Shown here piece after piece: positions 1-9,091 of a DNA stretch of 50,272 nucleotides (position 1 is the first letter of the stretch; each line of letters begins with the position of its first letter). The notes under the pieces are model-generated. The model saw only the letters and a program-made list of their open reading frames with translations, searched no databases and had not been told where the DNA came from. Both the position numbers and the translations under genes were made by a program. Where the stretch lies: contig JBBIII010000010.1 in assembly GCA_037446575.1 (NCBI GenBank), forward strand, positions 1-50,272, read 5' to 3'. This DNA is from JBBIII01 sp037446575 (GTDB lineage Bacteria > Bacteroidota > Ignavibacteria > UBA10030).

Positions 1-309
1 TGTTCATACTGTTGCGTGTGTCAGGAGGAAACTCCTGACACCAGCGACGTACAGTCCTGCTGTCAGGACTCAATCCTGCTGTCAGAACTCGATTATGCTG
101 TCAGGACTTTCGTCCTGACAGAAAGAAAAGATGAATTTAGGAAAGATGAACTTGGTTTTTGATGTGAAGAGTTGCGTTGTTCATACTGTTGCGTGTGTCA
201 GGAGGAAACTCCTGACACCAGTTCCGTTCTGCTGTCAGGACTCGACCATGCTGTCAGGACTTTCGTCCTGACAGAAAGAAAGATGCTGTCAGGATTTATG
301 TCCTGACAG
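1..309. repeat. Cluster of TGTCAGGA-type hairpin repeats
   Basis: A 44-bp sequence at 1-44 is repeated exactly at 178-221. Each copy contains a 10-bp stem with a GAAA loop (18-41 in the first copy). A second hairpin type, stem CTGTCAGGAC with loop TTTC, lies at 98-121 and 251-274, and a near-identical third one at 286-309. Further half-copies (CTGCTGTCAGGACTC) lie between them. The hairpins share the arm TGTCAGGA, so the region is a nested family of intergenic palindromes rather than one terminator. No coding potential is seen across 1-388. The array may start before the window. It sits just upstream of the first kinase gene, so it could act as RNA structure or as a terminator for an upstream gene; both are inference. 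Confidence 0.9.
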
Positions 310-388
310 GATAAAAGGATTATAGGATTGACTAAAAATATCATACAATGGTGTTAAATAGTTTTTACTGAATTAAAAGGATAGAAAT

Positions 389-3300
389 ATGGATGCAAAT
401 GAAATTCTAAAACAAACAATTAAAATTCTTTTTGTTGAAGATATAATTTCTGATTATGAATTAGCGGTACATGAGATAAGTAAAGAGGGAATAACTTTTA
501 ACTCAATTAGAGTTCAAACTCAGGAAGAGTTTTTAAAAGGATTGAATGAATTCAAACCAGATATAATAATTTCAGATTATATGCTTCCTGTGTTTGATGG
601 ACTGACTGCATTGCATTTGACATTGGAACATACTTCAAATACTCCATTTATTGTTTTAACTGGTTCTATGAATGAAGCTACTGCAGTAAATTGCATGAAA
701 AAAGGGGCTTCAGATTATGTAATAAAAGAACACATAACGCGATTGCCGCATGCTATCATAGAAGCATTACAACGAAAAGAAACAATAATTGCGAAAGAAT
801 TAGCCGAAATTGAATTAAAAGAAAGTGAGGAAAGATTCCGACATTTATTTGATACTTCGCCCGATGCGATGTTTTTAATTGATCCTTATTCTGTTGATGT
901 GCTTCATAAGATTGTTGATTGTAATGAATCCGCCTGCAAAATGAACGGTTATACAAAAAGTGAATTAATCGGCAAAACAATAGATACTTTAAATTTATTA
1001 CCAGGTACAAAAGAGAATAACATTGCATATTTCAATAAAATCAAAGAAAACCGAGTGCTTAAATATGAAACAATGCACCGCCACAAGGATGGACATATTT
1101 TTCCTGTTGAAGTAATGACTTCTATCCTATTAGTAAAAGGGCGTGAATTAATATTAGGAGTTGATAGAGATATTACAGAAAGAAAAATTGCCGAGCAAAA
1201 GGTTCTTAAACTTAACCGCACTTATTTGGTTCTAAGCAATATCAACAAACTTATTGTGCGTGAACACGATAGCCAAAAAATATTTGAAGAAGTCTGTAAT
1301 ATTGCGATTGAAAACGGCGAGTTGCGCATGTGTTGGGTTGGATTGTTAGATAAAGCAACCGGAAATATTCAACCAGTCGCAAAAGCAGGGTATGTCGGTG
1401 ATTATTTTGATAATGTTAGTTTTTCTGTTTTAGACACGCCCGAAGAGAAAGGACCTATTAGCAAAGTCGTGCGTGAAGGCAAACATATAATTTGTAATGA
1501 TATGGAAAATTATCCGGGAATAATTCCTTGGCGAGAGAAAGCGCGAGAGCTTGGCTATAAATCTATAGGAGCGTTTCCATTAAAAATGTTTTCCGAATGT
1601 ATTGGCTCAATTATTTTTTATTCAAGCGAAACAAATTACTTTGACGATGATGAGATTACTTTGCTGGAAGAACTTGCGATGGATATTTCTTATGCAATAG
1701 AATCGCTCGAGATTGAAAAAAAACAGAAGATAACTGAAGATGCGCTTACTAAAGAACGTTATCTTATGAATCTTTTAATGGATAATATTCCAGATCATAT
1801 TTACTTCAAAGATTTAAACAGCCGTTTTATAAGAATGAATAAATCACAAGCTGAAAGATTCGGTCTAAACAATCCAGCAGAAGCGATAGGTAAATCAGAT
1901 TTTTCATTTTTCTCCGAAGAACACGCTCAACAAGCATTTAATGATGAACAAGAAATAATAAGGACCGGCATACCGATAATAAATTTTGAGGAAAAAGAGA
2001 CTTGGCCCGATGGTCATATAAGTTGGGTCTTTACAACTAAAGAACCTATGCGTGATCAAAGTGGAAAAATTATTGGAACATTTGGTGTGTCGAGAGATAT
2101 TACTGATAAGAAGCGTATCGAAGAGCAAATGCGTAAATTATCCATGGGAATTGAGCAAAGCCCGCTTTGCATTGTAATAACTGATAAAGACGCAAATATC
2201 GAATATGTCAATCCAAAATTTACAGAAATTACGGGGTATTCTTTATTAGAGGTTATTGGCAAAAATCCTCGAGTTCTTCAATCAGGCAAAATACAAAAAG
2301 AAGAATATGAAAAAATGTGGCAAACCCTAATATCTGGTAAAGTATGGAAAGGGGAATTTAATAATAAAAAGAAAGATGGTGAATTATATTGGGAGTCTGC
2401 AACTATCAGCCCAATTATAGACTCTAAAGGAAATATAACGCACTATATCGCATTAAAACAAGATATTACAAAGCAAAAAGCTGTTGAAGAAAGCGTAAAA
2501 CAATTCAATCATATTGTTGAAGAATCACTAAATGAAATCTATATATTTGAACAAGAGACGTTAAAATTTTTATATGCCAACCATGCCGCACTGCAAAATA
2601 TTGGCTTCACATTAGACGAGCTAAAAAGACTTACTCCAATTGATATCAAACCTGATTTTAATTATGTGCAGTTCAAAAAATTATTGTACCCTTTAAGTGG
2701 CAATAAGAAACAAAATATTTCATTTCAAACGCGACATAAGAGAAAAAATAACACCTATTATCCTGTCGAAGTGCATATGCAAAGTGCAGTTTATGATTCA
2801 AAAATAGTATTTGTAGCATTTATATTAGATATAACGGAAAAGCAAAAATTACAGAATCAACTTATACAGACACAAAAGGTTCAAAGTATCGGTACGCTTG
2901 CAGGCGGTATAGCGCACGATTTTAACAATATTCTTGGGATAATTCTTGCTTTTACTTCAATTCTCGAAAAATCAAAAGGAGACTTGGAAAAAATTTCTAA
3001 AAGTGTATCTGCAATAACTCAAGCTGTAAGTCGTGGCTCTGCGCTTACGAGACAAATTCTCACGTTTGCAAGACAAACAAGCTTATCAATTGGCGCAATG
3101 AGCATTCCGGCTCTTGTACGAGAGCTTCTTGTTATGCTTAAGGAGACCTTTCCCCCCACAATCGAATTCCAAACTGAAATTGAAAAAGATATTCCATTAA
3201 TAAATGCAGATAACAGTCAGATGCATCAAGTTATGCTTAATCTTTGTGTAAATGCCAGAGATGCTATGCCCAAAGGAGGGATAATAAAAATCAAAGTAAA

Positions 3301-4000
3301 TGTAATTCAACTTGAAGAACTTATCCACCAATTTTCTACTGCTGAAAATCAACAGTACGTTTGTATTAGTGTTATGGATAATGGAATTGGTATTGATGAA
3401 AATATAAAAAGTCGCCTGTTTGATCCATTTTTTACCACAAAAGAAATGGGAAAAGGAACAGGACTTGGTTTATCTGTAGTTTATGGTGTAATTCAAGAGC
3501 ATAGTGGTTTTATTTCTTTTGATAGTGAACTTGGGAAGGGGAGTACATTTCGATTGTATTTGCCTGTGCCAGAAGAATATAAAATTTATAATGAGGTAAC
3601 ATCTGCGAAGGAGCGGGAAACAATAACAGGATCTGAAACAATACTTTTTGTAGAAGATGAAGAGTTATTACGCGAGGTGGTTCAGTCAACACTTGAATCT
3701 CATGGTTATAAAGTTTTAACAGCTGTTGACGGCAAAGAGGCGGTTGAAATTTATAAAAAACATCTTACTGAAATTGATCTTGTAATTACTGATATGGGGT
3801 TGCCCAAAATGAATGGAATCGATGAATTTATCTTGCTAAAAGAAATGAATCCAAAAGTCAAGCTGATATTTGCAAGCGGGTTTATTGCGCTCGAGTCAAG
3901 GTCTGAACTTCTTAAAAGCGGAGCAAAAGGATTTATTCAAAAACCTTATGTTATGAATGAAGTTCTACATATGATTAGAGAAGTGTTAGACGAAAAATAA
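389..4000 (+). CDS. Hybrid sensor histidine kinase (REC-PAS-GAF-PAS3-HisKA-HATPase-REC)
   Basis: A 1203-residue cytoplasmic-looking signalling kinase with no signal peptide or clear membrane segment. Visible domains in order: receiver (about 10-130, phospho-acceptor D63 in ISDYMLP), PAS (about 146-268), GAF (290-447), three more PAS domains (460-580, 580-705, 700-822), HisKA (830-895, H843 in GGIAHDFNNIL), HATPase (940-1060; N box LNLCVNARDAMP, G1 DNGIGID, G2 GKGTGLGLS) and a C-terminal receiver (1085-1203, D1135 in ITDMGLP). All catalytic motifs are intact, so it should autophosphorylate H843 and pass phosphate to D1135. The N-terminal receiver suggests input from another kinase. AAGGA lies 7 nt before the ATG. 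The next gene, 38 bp on, is a second kinase, and the two probably form one phosphorelay. The signal sensed is unknown. Confidence 0.93.
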   Translation: MDANEILKQTIKILFVEDIISDYELAVHEISKEGITFNSIRVQTQEEFLKGLNEFKPDIIISDYMLPVFDGLTALHLTLEHTSNTPFIVLTGSMNEATAVNCMKKGASDYVIKEHITRLPHAIIEALQRKETIIAKELAEIELKESEERFRHLFDTSPDAMFLIDPYSVDVLHKIVDCNESACKMNGYTKSELIGKTIDTLNLLPGTKENNIAYFNKIKENRVLKYETMHRHKDGHIFPVEVMTSILLVKGRELILGVDRDITERKIAEQKVLKLNRTYLVLSNINKLIVREHDSQKIFEEVCNIAIENGELRMCWVGLLDKATGNIQPVAKAGYVGDYFDNVSFSVLDTPEEKGPISKVVREGKHIICNDMENYPGIIPWREKARELGYKSIGAFPLKMFSECIGSIIFYSSETNYFDDDEITLLEELAMDISYAIESLEIEKKQKITEDALTKERYLMNLLMDNIPDHIYFKDLNSRFIRMNKSQAERFGLNNPAEAIGKSDFSFFSEEHAQQAFNDEQEIIRTGIPIINFEEKETWPDGHISWVFTTKEPMRDQSGKIIGTFGVSRDITDKKRIEEQMRKLSMGIEQSPLCIVITDKDANIEYVNPKFTEITGYSLLEVIGKNPRVLQSGKIQKEEYEKMWQTLISGKVWKGEFNNKKKDGELYWESATISPIIDSKGNITHYIALKQDITKQKAVEESVKQFNHIVEESLNEIYIFEQETLKFLYANHAALQNIGFTLDELKRLTPIDIKPDFNYVQFKKLLYPLSGNKKQNISFQTRHKRKNNTYYPVEVHMQSAVYDSKIVFVAFILDITEKQKLQNQLIQTQKVQSIGTLAGGIAHDFNNILGIILAFTSILEKSKGDLEKISKSVSAITQAVSRGSALTRQILTFARQTSLSIGAMSIPALVRELLVMLKETFPPTIEFQTEIEKDIPLINADNSQMHQVMLNLCVNARDAMPKGGIIKIKVNVIQLEELIHQFSTAENQQYVCISVMDNGIGIDENIKSRLFDPFFTTKEMGKGTGLGLSVVYGVIQEHSGFISFDSELGKGSTFRLYLPVPEEYKIYNEVTSAKERETITGSETILFVEDEELLREVVQSTLESHGYKVLTAVDGKEAVEIYKKHLTEIDLVITDMGLPKMNGIDEFILLKEMNPKVKLIFASGFIALESRSELLKSGAKGFIQKPYVMNEVLHMIREVLDEK

Positions 4001-4038
4001 TTTTTATGTGGATATAAAAATAAGGCAATATAGTAGAA

Positions 4039-5136
4039 ATGAACAGCACGATATTAATAATCGATGATGATGATTTACTTCGCGAAATTTTATGTTCAGA
4101 ATTGCACGACAATGGATATGAAGTAATTACTGCTTCAAATGGAAATTCTGGTTATGAATTAGCAAAGCGTCGTTTGCCAGATTTAATACTGTGCGATATA
4201 AATATGCCTGATTTAGACGGTTATGAAACGCTGAAACTACTTCATTCAAACAACACAACTTCAACAATCCCTACGATATTAATGACAGGTGTTATGAGAG
4301 AATATAATCAAGTGCGGCAGGGAATGTCAATTGGAGCTGATGATTATCTCATAAAGCCATTTACAATTCCAGATTTAATAACGGCGATACAAACAAGACT
4401 TTTAAAACAAAAAACAATCGAAAAAAAAGCTGAATCAAAGCTTGAAGAATTGCGTCATAATATAACATTATCTTTACCGCATGAGCTTAGAACGCCTCTC
4501 ACTGCGCTAATTGGATTTTCCGAATTATTGCAATCCGATTATAAAATAATGGAAAAAGAAGAAATTGGCTCTATAGCTCAATTAATGTTAACGGCTTCAC
4601 ATCGTCTTCACAAAATTATTGAAGAATACATAGATTATTCTCAAATAGAAGTCATTCTAAAGAATCCAAATACACTCTCCAAATTTAGAAATGAGACTAT
4701 AATAAACGTTGATGAATTATTAGAAAGTTGTGCTAATCAATTATCGTACGAATTTGGGCGGGCGCAAGACCTATCAATGGATGTAGTTACTGCCTCTATT
4801 CAGATTTCCGACTATCACTTTAAAAAAGTCATAACTTATTTATTAGAAAATGCTTTCAAATTTTCTAATATAGGAACACCAGTTATTATAAAAACCTTTA
4901 TTATAGACAACTTTTATCATTGTGTTATTACAGATAAAGGTTGCGGAATGTCAGAAGAACAGATATCTAATATTGATGGCTACATGCAATTCGATAGGAA
5001 TAAACATGAACAACAAGGTTTAGGATTAGGATTAATTACAGCTAAAAGAATTGTAGAAGCTTATGAAGGCCTGTTTATCATTGAAAGCCAGAAAAATATT
5101 GGCACAACTGTAACAGTGAAATTAAAAGTCAAATAA
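4039..5136 (+). CDS. Response-regulator/histidine kinase hybrid (REC-HisKA-HATPase)
   Basis: A 365-residue protein with an N-terminal receiver (1-120, D53 in LCDINMP, and the conserved K in LIKPF), a HisKA domain (about 135-200, H148 in LPHELRTPLTAL) and a HATPase domain (about 240-365; N box LLENAFKFSN, G1 DKGCGMS, G2 GLGLGL). There is no transmembrane segment. This REC-kinase layout usually acts as an intermediate that receives phosphate and controls its own kinase half. It follows the large hybrid kinase by 38 bp in the same direction, which fits a two-protein relay. No DNA-binding output domain is encoded nearby, so the final target is not visible here. Confidence 0.9.
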   Translation: MNSTILIIDDDDLLREILCSELHDNGYEVITASNGNSGYELAKRRLPDLILCDINMPDLDGYETLKLLHSNNTTSTIPTILMTGVMREYNQVRQGMSIGADDYLIKPFTIPDLITAIQTRLLKQKTIEKKAESKLEELRHNITLSLPHELRTPLTALIGFSELLQSDYKIMEKEEIGSIAQLMLTASHRLHKIIEEYIDYSQIEVILKNPNTLSKFRNETIINVDELLESCANQLSYEFGRAQDLSMDVVTASIQISDYHFKKVITYLLENAFKFSNIGTPVIIKTFIIDNFYHCVITDKGCGMSEEQISNIDGYMQFDRNKHEQQGLGLGLITAKRIVEAYEGLFIIESQKNIGTTVTVKLKVK

Positions 5137-5404
5137 TCTTTTCCATCCCTATCGAATTTATTTATTTCTTTTGATGTAAGTGAGATGTTCTCTCATGCCT
5201 ACAACATGATATACTGCGAAATATTATCATAGTTGCCCACATTGTGAAGGAGGTGTTGCAAAACCACAGCTTTAAAAATATTACGATATTTTATGAAAAT
5301 ATTATCAATCCAAATATTATTTGTATATTAGAATAGAAATAGAATTGAAAAAATACAACCTTGTCATCAAAATGAATTGATTAAGGAAAAGATATCAAAA
5401 TTTA

Positions 5405-7222
5405 ATGGAATGTAAAAAATCAAATTTATCATTTCCTACATCTGTAAAAGAAATGAAGCGCCTCGGTTGGGCACAGCCCGATATTATACTGGTTACGGGC
5501 GATGCTTTTATAGACCATCCTGCTTTTGGCGTGGCAATCATTGCACGAGTTTTAGAAAATCAAGGATACAAGGTTGCAGTTGTTCCTCAACCCAACTGGC
5601 AAGATGATTTAAGAGATTTTAGAAAATTTGGAGAGCCACGTTTATTCTTTGGAGTAACCTCAGGGAATATGGATTCGATGGTAAACCATTATACAGCTAA
5701 TAAACGTCTTCGCTCGAACGATGCTTACACACCAGGAAATAAATCCGGAAAACGTCCTGATTATGCTGTTAAAGTATATTCACAAATTATAAAAAAACTT
5801 TATCCGGATATTCCCCTAATTATTGGTGGAATCGAGGCGTCTTTACGTCGGATTACACATTACGATTATTGGAGCGATTCACTAAAACCTTCAATATTAA
5901 TTGATTCAGGAGCGGATATATTAATTTATGGGATGGCAGAAAAAGCAATACTCGAAATAGCAAATAGACTTAATAAAGGAGAAAAAATAAATTCAATTAC
6001 TCAAGTGCCACAAACTGCCTTTTGTGTCGAAAAATTATCAGATGAACTTCAAAAAAATGCTTTAATACTATCTTCGTACGCAGATTGCTCGAAAAGTAAG
6101 AAAATATTCGCACGGAATTTTAGAGTATTTGAAGAAGAGTCGAATAAAATCATTCAAAAACCGGTCATTGAAAAATATGTCGATTCTTGGATTGTCATCA
6201 ATCCCCCATTCCTGCCTTTAACTGAAAATGAAATTGACAAATTATATGATTTGCCTTATACGCGATCGCCTCATCCTCGATATAATATGAAAGAAATAAT
6301 TCCCGCCTATGAAATGATTAAAGATTCTGTAACTATTCATCGTGGATGTTTTGGGGGATGTTCATTTTGTACAATATCTGCACATCAAGGTAAATTTATT
6401 TCCAGTCGTTCTAAAAAATCAATACTTAAGGAACTGGCAAACATTGTCTCGATTTCTTCATTTAAAGGTCATATAACAGATTTGGGTGGTCCATCTGCGA
6501 ATATGTACCAAATGAAAGGGAAAAAACAAAATATTTGTGAGATGTGCAAACGACCCTCTTGCATATATCCGAACATTTGTAAAAATCTTAATGTCGATTT
6601 GACAGTTTTAATTGATTTATACAAACACGCAAGAAAAATTAAAGGAATAAAGAAAATTACAATTGGGAGTGGAATTAGATACGACCTCATTATTGATAAA
6701 AACAATATGCCTATATCTAAATCTTCTCTTAAATATTTTAAAGAATTAATTATTCATCATGTATCAGGAAGACTAAAAGTTGCCCCCGAACATACGTCAG
6801 ATAAAATTCTTGCGTTAATAAGAAAACCATCATTCAGGATGTTCATTAACTTGTACGAAAGATTCATCAATATATGTAATTATAACGGGCTAAATCAACA
6901 ATTAATACCTTATTTTATATCGAGCTTACCAGATAGTAATTTAGATGACATGACTGAGTTATCTCTATTGGCGCTAAAACTAAATCTGAAGCTTGAGCAA
7001 ATTCAAGATTTTACACCAACTCCAATGACATTAGCTTCTGTTATGTATTACACAGAATTAGATCCATACACTATGAAAAAGTTGTATATACCTCGTGCTG
7101 TCGAAGAAAAAATAATTCAACAACTATTTTTCTTTCTTCACAATAAACAAAAAAGAGATGAGCTAAAAAAAGAACTAGTAAAAAAGAAAAGATATGATTT
7201 AATAAGAAAATTAAAGCTTTAA
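5405..7222 (+). CDS. YgiQ-family radical SAM protein
   Basis: A 605-residue protein matching the YgiQ (UPF0313) family across its length. The N-terminal region (MKRLGWAQPDIILVTGDAF, IDHPAFG) is the cobalamin-binding-like half typical of the family. The radical SAM core carries the CX3CX2C cluster motif as C315, C319 and C322 in HRGCFGGCSFC, followed by GKFISSRS. The C-terminal part has the family stretch SGRLKVAPEHTSDKIL and the segment PTPMTLASVMYYT. The reaction catalysed by YgiQ proteins is not established. The start gives a 16-residue leader before MKRLGW, as in relatives; the AAGGA upstream is far, so the start is only moderately supported. Monocistronic, with 268 and 287 bp AT-rich gaps on either side. 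Confidence 0.92.
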   Translation: MECKKSNLSFPTSVKEMKRLGWAQPDIILVTGDAFIDHPAFGVAIIARVLENQGYKVAVVPQPNWQDDLRDFRKFGEPRLFFGVTSGNMDSMVNHYTANKRLRSNDAYTPGNKSGKRPDYAVKVYSQIIKKLYPDIPLIIGGIEASLRRITHYDYWSDSLKPSILIDSGADILIYGMAEKAILEIANRLNKGEKINSITQVPQTAFCVEKLSDELQKNALILSSYADCSKSKKIFARNFRVFEEESNKIIQKPVIEKYVDSWIVINPPFLPLTENEIDKLYDLPYTRSPHPRYNMKEIIPAYEMIKDSVTIHRGCFGGCSFCTISAHQGKFISSRSKKSILKELANIVSISSFKGHITDLGGPSANMYQMKGKKQNICEMCKRPSCIYPNICKNLNVDLTVLIDLYKHARKIKGIKKITIGSGIRYDLIIDKNNMPISKSSLKYFKELIIHHVSGRLKVAPEHTSDKILALIRKPSFRMFINLYERFINICNYNGLNQQLIPYFISSLPDSNLDDMTELSLLALKLNLKLEQIQDFTPTPMTLASVMYYTELDPYTMKKLYIPRAVEEKIIQQLFFFLHNKQKRDELKKELVKKKRYDLIRKLKL

Positions 7223-7462
7223 GACTTTATTAGCATTTGCAATTAACCTTAATTTTCTTTTGAATTTTCTAAATTATTTTTCAACGCAAATTATAAACTC
7301 AATACTATCCTACATTTCCTATTTATTTCATATAGACGACAAAATTATCGATATCGGTAAAATATTCTGAAGTAAATAAATTTAGTTAAGCGGCACAAAT
7401 AAATGGCTTTGATTGCAAATCTAAATGCCTTATTTGCAGATAAAAATATGCCTAAATATAAC

Positions 7463-7491
7463 TTGACATAATTAGATATATTTCTTATCAT
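7463..7491 (+). promoter_or_regulatory. Sigma-70-type promoter TTGACA-N17-TATCAT
   Basis: A perfect -35 box TTGACA (7463-7468), a 17-bp spacer and TATCAT (7486-7491) stand just before the XRE regulator gene. The same two hexamers with the same spacing recur at 30363-30391, which strengthens both. The expected start would be near 7498, giving a very short leader before the TTG start at 7510, where GGAG (7498-7501) is the ribosome site. That tight arrangement is the main doubt. Confidence 0.55.
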
Positions 7492-7509
7492 TGTAATGGA
7501 GTTGATAAA

Positions 7510-7971
7510 TTGGAATTAGAAAGAATACGAAAAGCAAAGCAGTTGCGGTCGGTAGATATTGCTGCAAAGCTAGGAATATCTCAAGGATATTATTCAAATC
7601 TTGAAAGAGGTAAGCGGCCATTTAATGAAACTCTTTTAAAAAAAACCTCAAAGATTTTAGCTATTTCTGAAGAAGAATTGCGAAAAGCGGCAAATTCGAA
7701 ATTATCAGATACATACAAATTAAAAAGTTGGATGTCTAATATTAAAATTAACGGATTGCCGTTATTAAGAGCTTATAAATATTATTTAGAAACAAACGAA
7801 CTAGAGCAGATATTAAATGATGATGTGTTGCTAAAAAAACATTTGAAGGAATTTATAGAAAAAAATATTGGATTTTCCATTTTAGCAGAGCTTTCAGAAA
7901 ACAGGGATCTGCTAAATCATCTTAAAGAAAGAATTGGATTAGAAACCTTAAATAGAAAACAAAAAAAATAG
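7510..7971 (+). CDS. XRE-family helix-turn-helix regulator
   Basis: A 153-residue protein. Residues 4-60 form an XRE/Cro-type HTH (RSVDIAAKLGISQGYYSNLE, then RGKRPFNETLLKKTSKIL). The remaining 90 residues are helical and unrecognised, possibly for dimerisation. The start is TTG, supported by GGAG 8 nt upstream; no in-frame ATG gives a full HTH. It is the first gene behind the promoter at 7463-7491 and precedes the J-domain gene by 21 bp. It is therefore the likely local regulator of the ABC cluster that follows, perhaps autoregulated. No operator was identified. Confidence 0.85.
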   Translation: MELERIRKAKQLRSVDIAAKLGISQGYYSNLERGKRPFNETLLKKTSKILAISEEELRKAANSKLSDTYKLKSWMSNIKINGLPLLRAYKYYLETNELEQILNDDVLLKKHLKEFIEKNIGFSILAELSENRDLLNHLKERIGLETLNRKQKK

Positions 7972-7992
7972 AAATTTAATGGGACCACTATT

Positions 7993-8985
7993 ATGAGTTC
8001 GATAGAGAAAATGCGAGCAGTCGCGGATATGTTATTTAGCCAAGAAAGATATAATGAAGCGTTTACAATTTACGATGAATTATATAGGCAAATATGGACT
8101 GTTTTGGGGACTGCCCAAAGTATTAATTCTATAAATAATATAAGTTTATTAAATTTTGTAAATAGAAAGAGAATAATCGAACAAGAACAAAGATTAGAAG
8201 CGTCAGTGAATTCTATTTGTATTAAATCCTACAACATTCCAATTAAGCTATTTATAAATGAGTTTATAAAAATATTATATCGACATATACAATGTATTTG
8301 CTTTTCAATCGAACTATATAAAGGGTTAATAATTGAAAATGTATTGACTGAATTTCTTGTACTGTATAAGTTAATAACACAACCAGAAGAACAAAGAAAA
8401 ATAAGCGCAATATTTACAATTGCTAGCGGAGTAGTTGATAATAATAGAATTAAACGGATACGCGCGAATTTATCAAAATCCGATATTGAAAATTTACTTG
8501 TAGACATTGTTGAGAAAAATAATAATGGTGAATGGGTGACAATAAATAATCTTTTGCTCCAGTATCTTAATAGCGTCTATAATAAGAACCATCCGTTTTT
8601 AAACAAGATAAATGCTATTGTAAATAAAAATTATTTTCATTTTAATAATACTGCAAATAAAAAATATAATACTTACTCATCCTACGAAAAATATGAAAGA
8701 TACGAACGCTATGAGAGGTATGATAATGGGGGATTTTCTAACAATTATGAATTTAACGCTTCAACTGCGACAGAAACAGAAAAGACGGCATATTATGGTC
8801 AGCTAATTGGATTAAAAGGAAAAGTTACGAAGAATCAAATTAGAATTAAGTATTTAGCGTTAATTACTAAATACCATCCTGATAAAGTGCAGCATTTAGG
8901 TTCTGAGATACGCGAACTCGCAGAACGAAAAACAAAAGAGCTAAATATTGCGTATAACTGGTTAAAAAATCGATATAATATATAA
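7993..8985 (+). CDS. C-terminal J-domain protein with unknown N-terminus
   Basis: A 330-residue protein. The last 65 residues form a J domain: AYYGQLIGLKGKVTKNQIRI, then a helix ending in TKYHPDKVQ with the HPD signature at H295-P296-D297, then a final helix ending LNIAYNWLKN. This should stimulate a DnaK/Hsp70 ATPase. Residues 1-220 are helical, with hydrophobic stretches but no clear membrane span, and match nothing I recognise. A low-complexity linker near 235-250 repeats YERYE-like units. There is no zinc finger and no DnaJ C-terminal domain, so it is a specialised co-chaperone and not DnaJ. It lies 21 bp after the XRE gene and 106 bp before the large lipoprotein gene, all in the same direction. 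Confidence 0.8.
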   Translation: MSSIEKMRAVADMLFSQERYNEAFTIYDELYRQIWTVLGTAQSINSINNISLLNFVNRKRIIEQEQRLEASVNSICIKSYNIPIKLFINEFIKILYRHIQCICFSIELYKGLIIENVLTEFLVLYKLITQPEEQRKISAIFTIASGVVDNNRIKRIRANLSKSDIENLLVDIVEKNNNGEWVTINNLLLQYLNSVYNKNHPFLNKINAIVNKNYFHFNNTANKKYNTYSSYEKYERYERYERYDNGGFSNNYEFNASTATETEKTAYYGQLIGLKGKVTKNQIRIKYLALITKYHPDKVQHLGSEIRELAERKTKELNIAYNWLKNRYNI

Positions 8986-9091
8986 ATTATTGCTCCGATG
9001 AAATTGAATTCAATTTGGATTTTTCTTGAATTAACGGTTGAACTTATAGATATTTATTACAATAGACGTTTCAAATTAACTGGAGGAAAAT

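Noticed and set aside
1..309. CRISPR array
   Set aside because: Repeats are palindromic, differ in length and are not separated by regular unique spacers; no cas genes are seen.
5245..5335. Strong AAGGAGG-like site followed by a 27-codon frame
   Set aside because: The spacing to the possible GTG/TTG start is too short and the peptide is AT-rich with no features.
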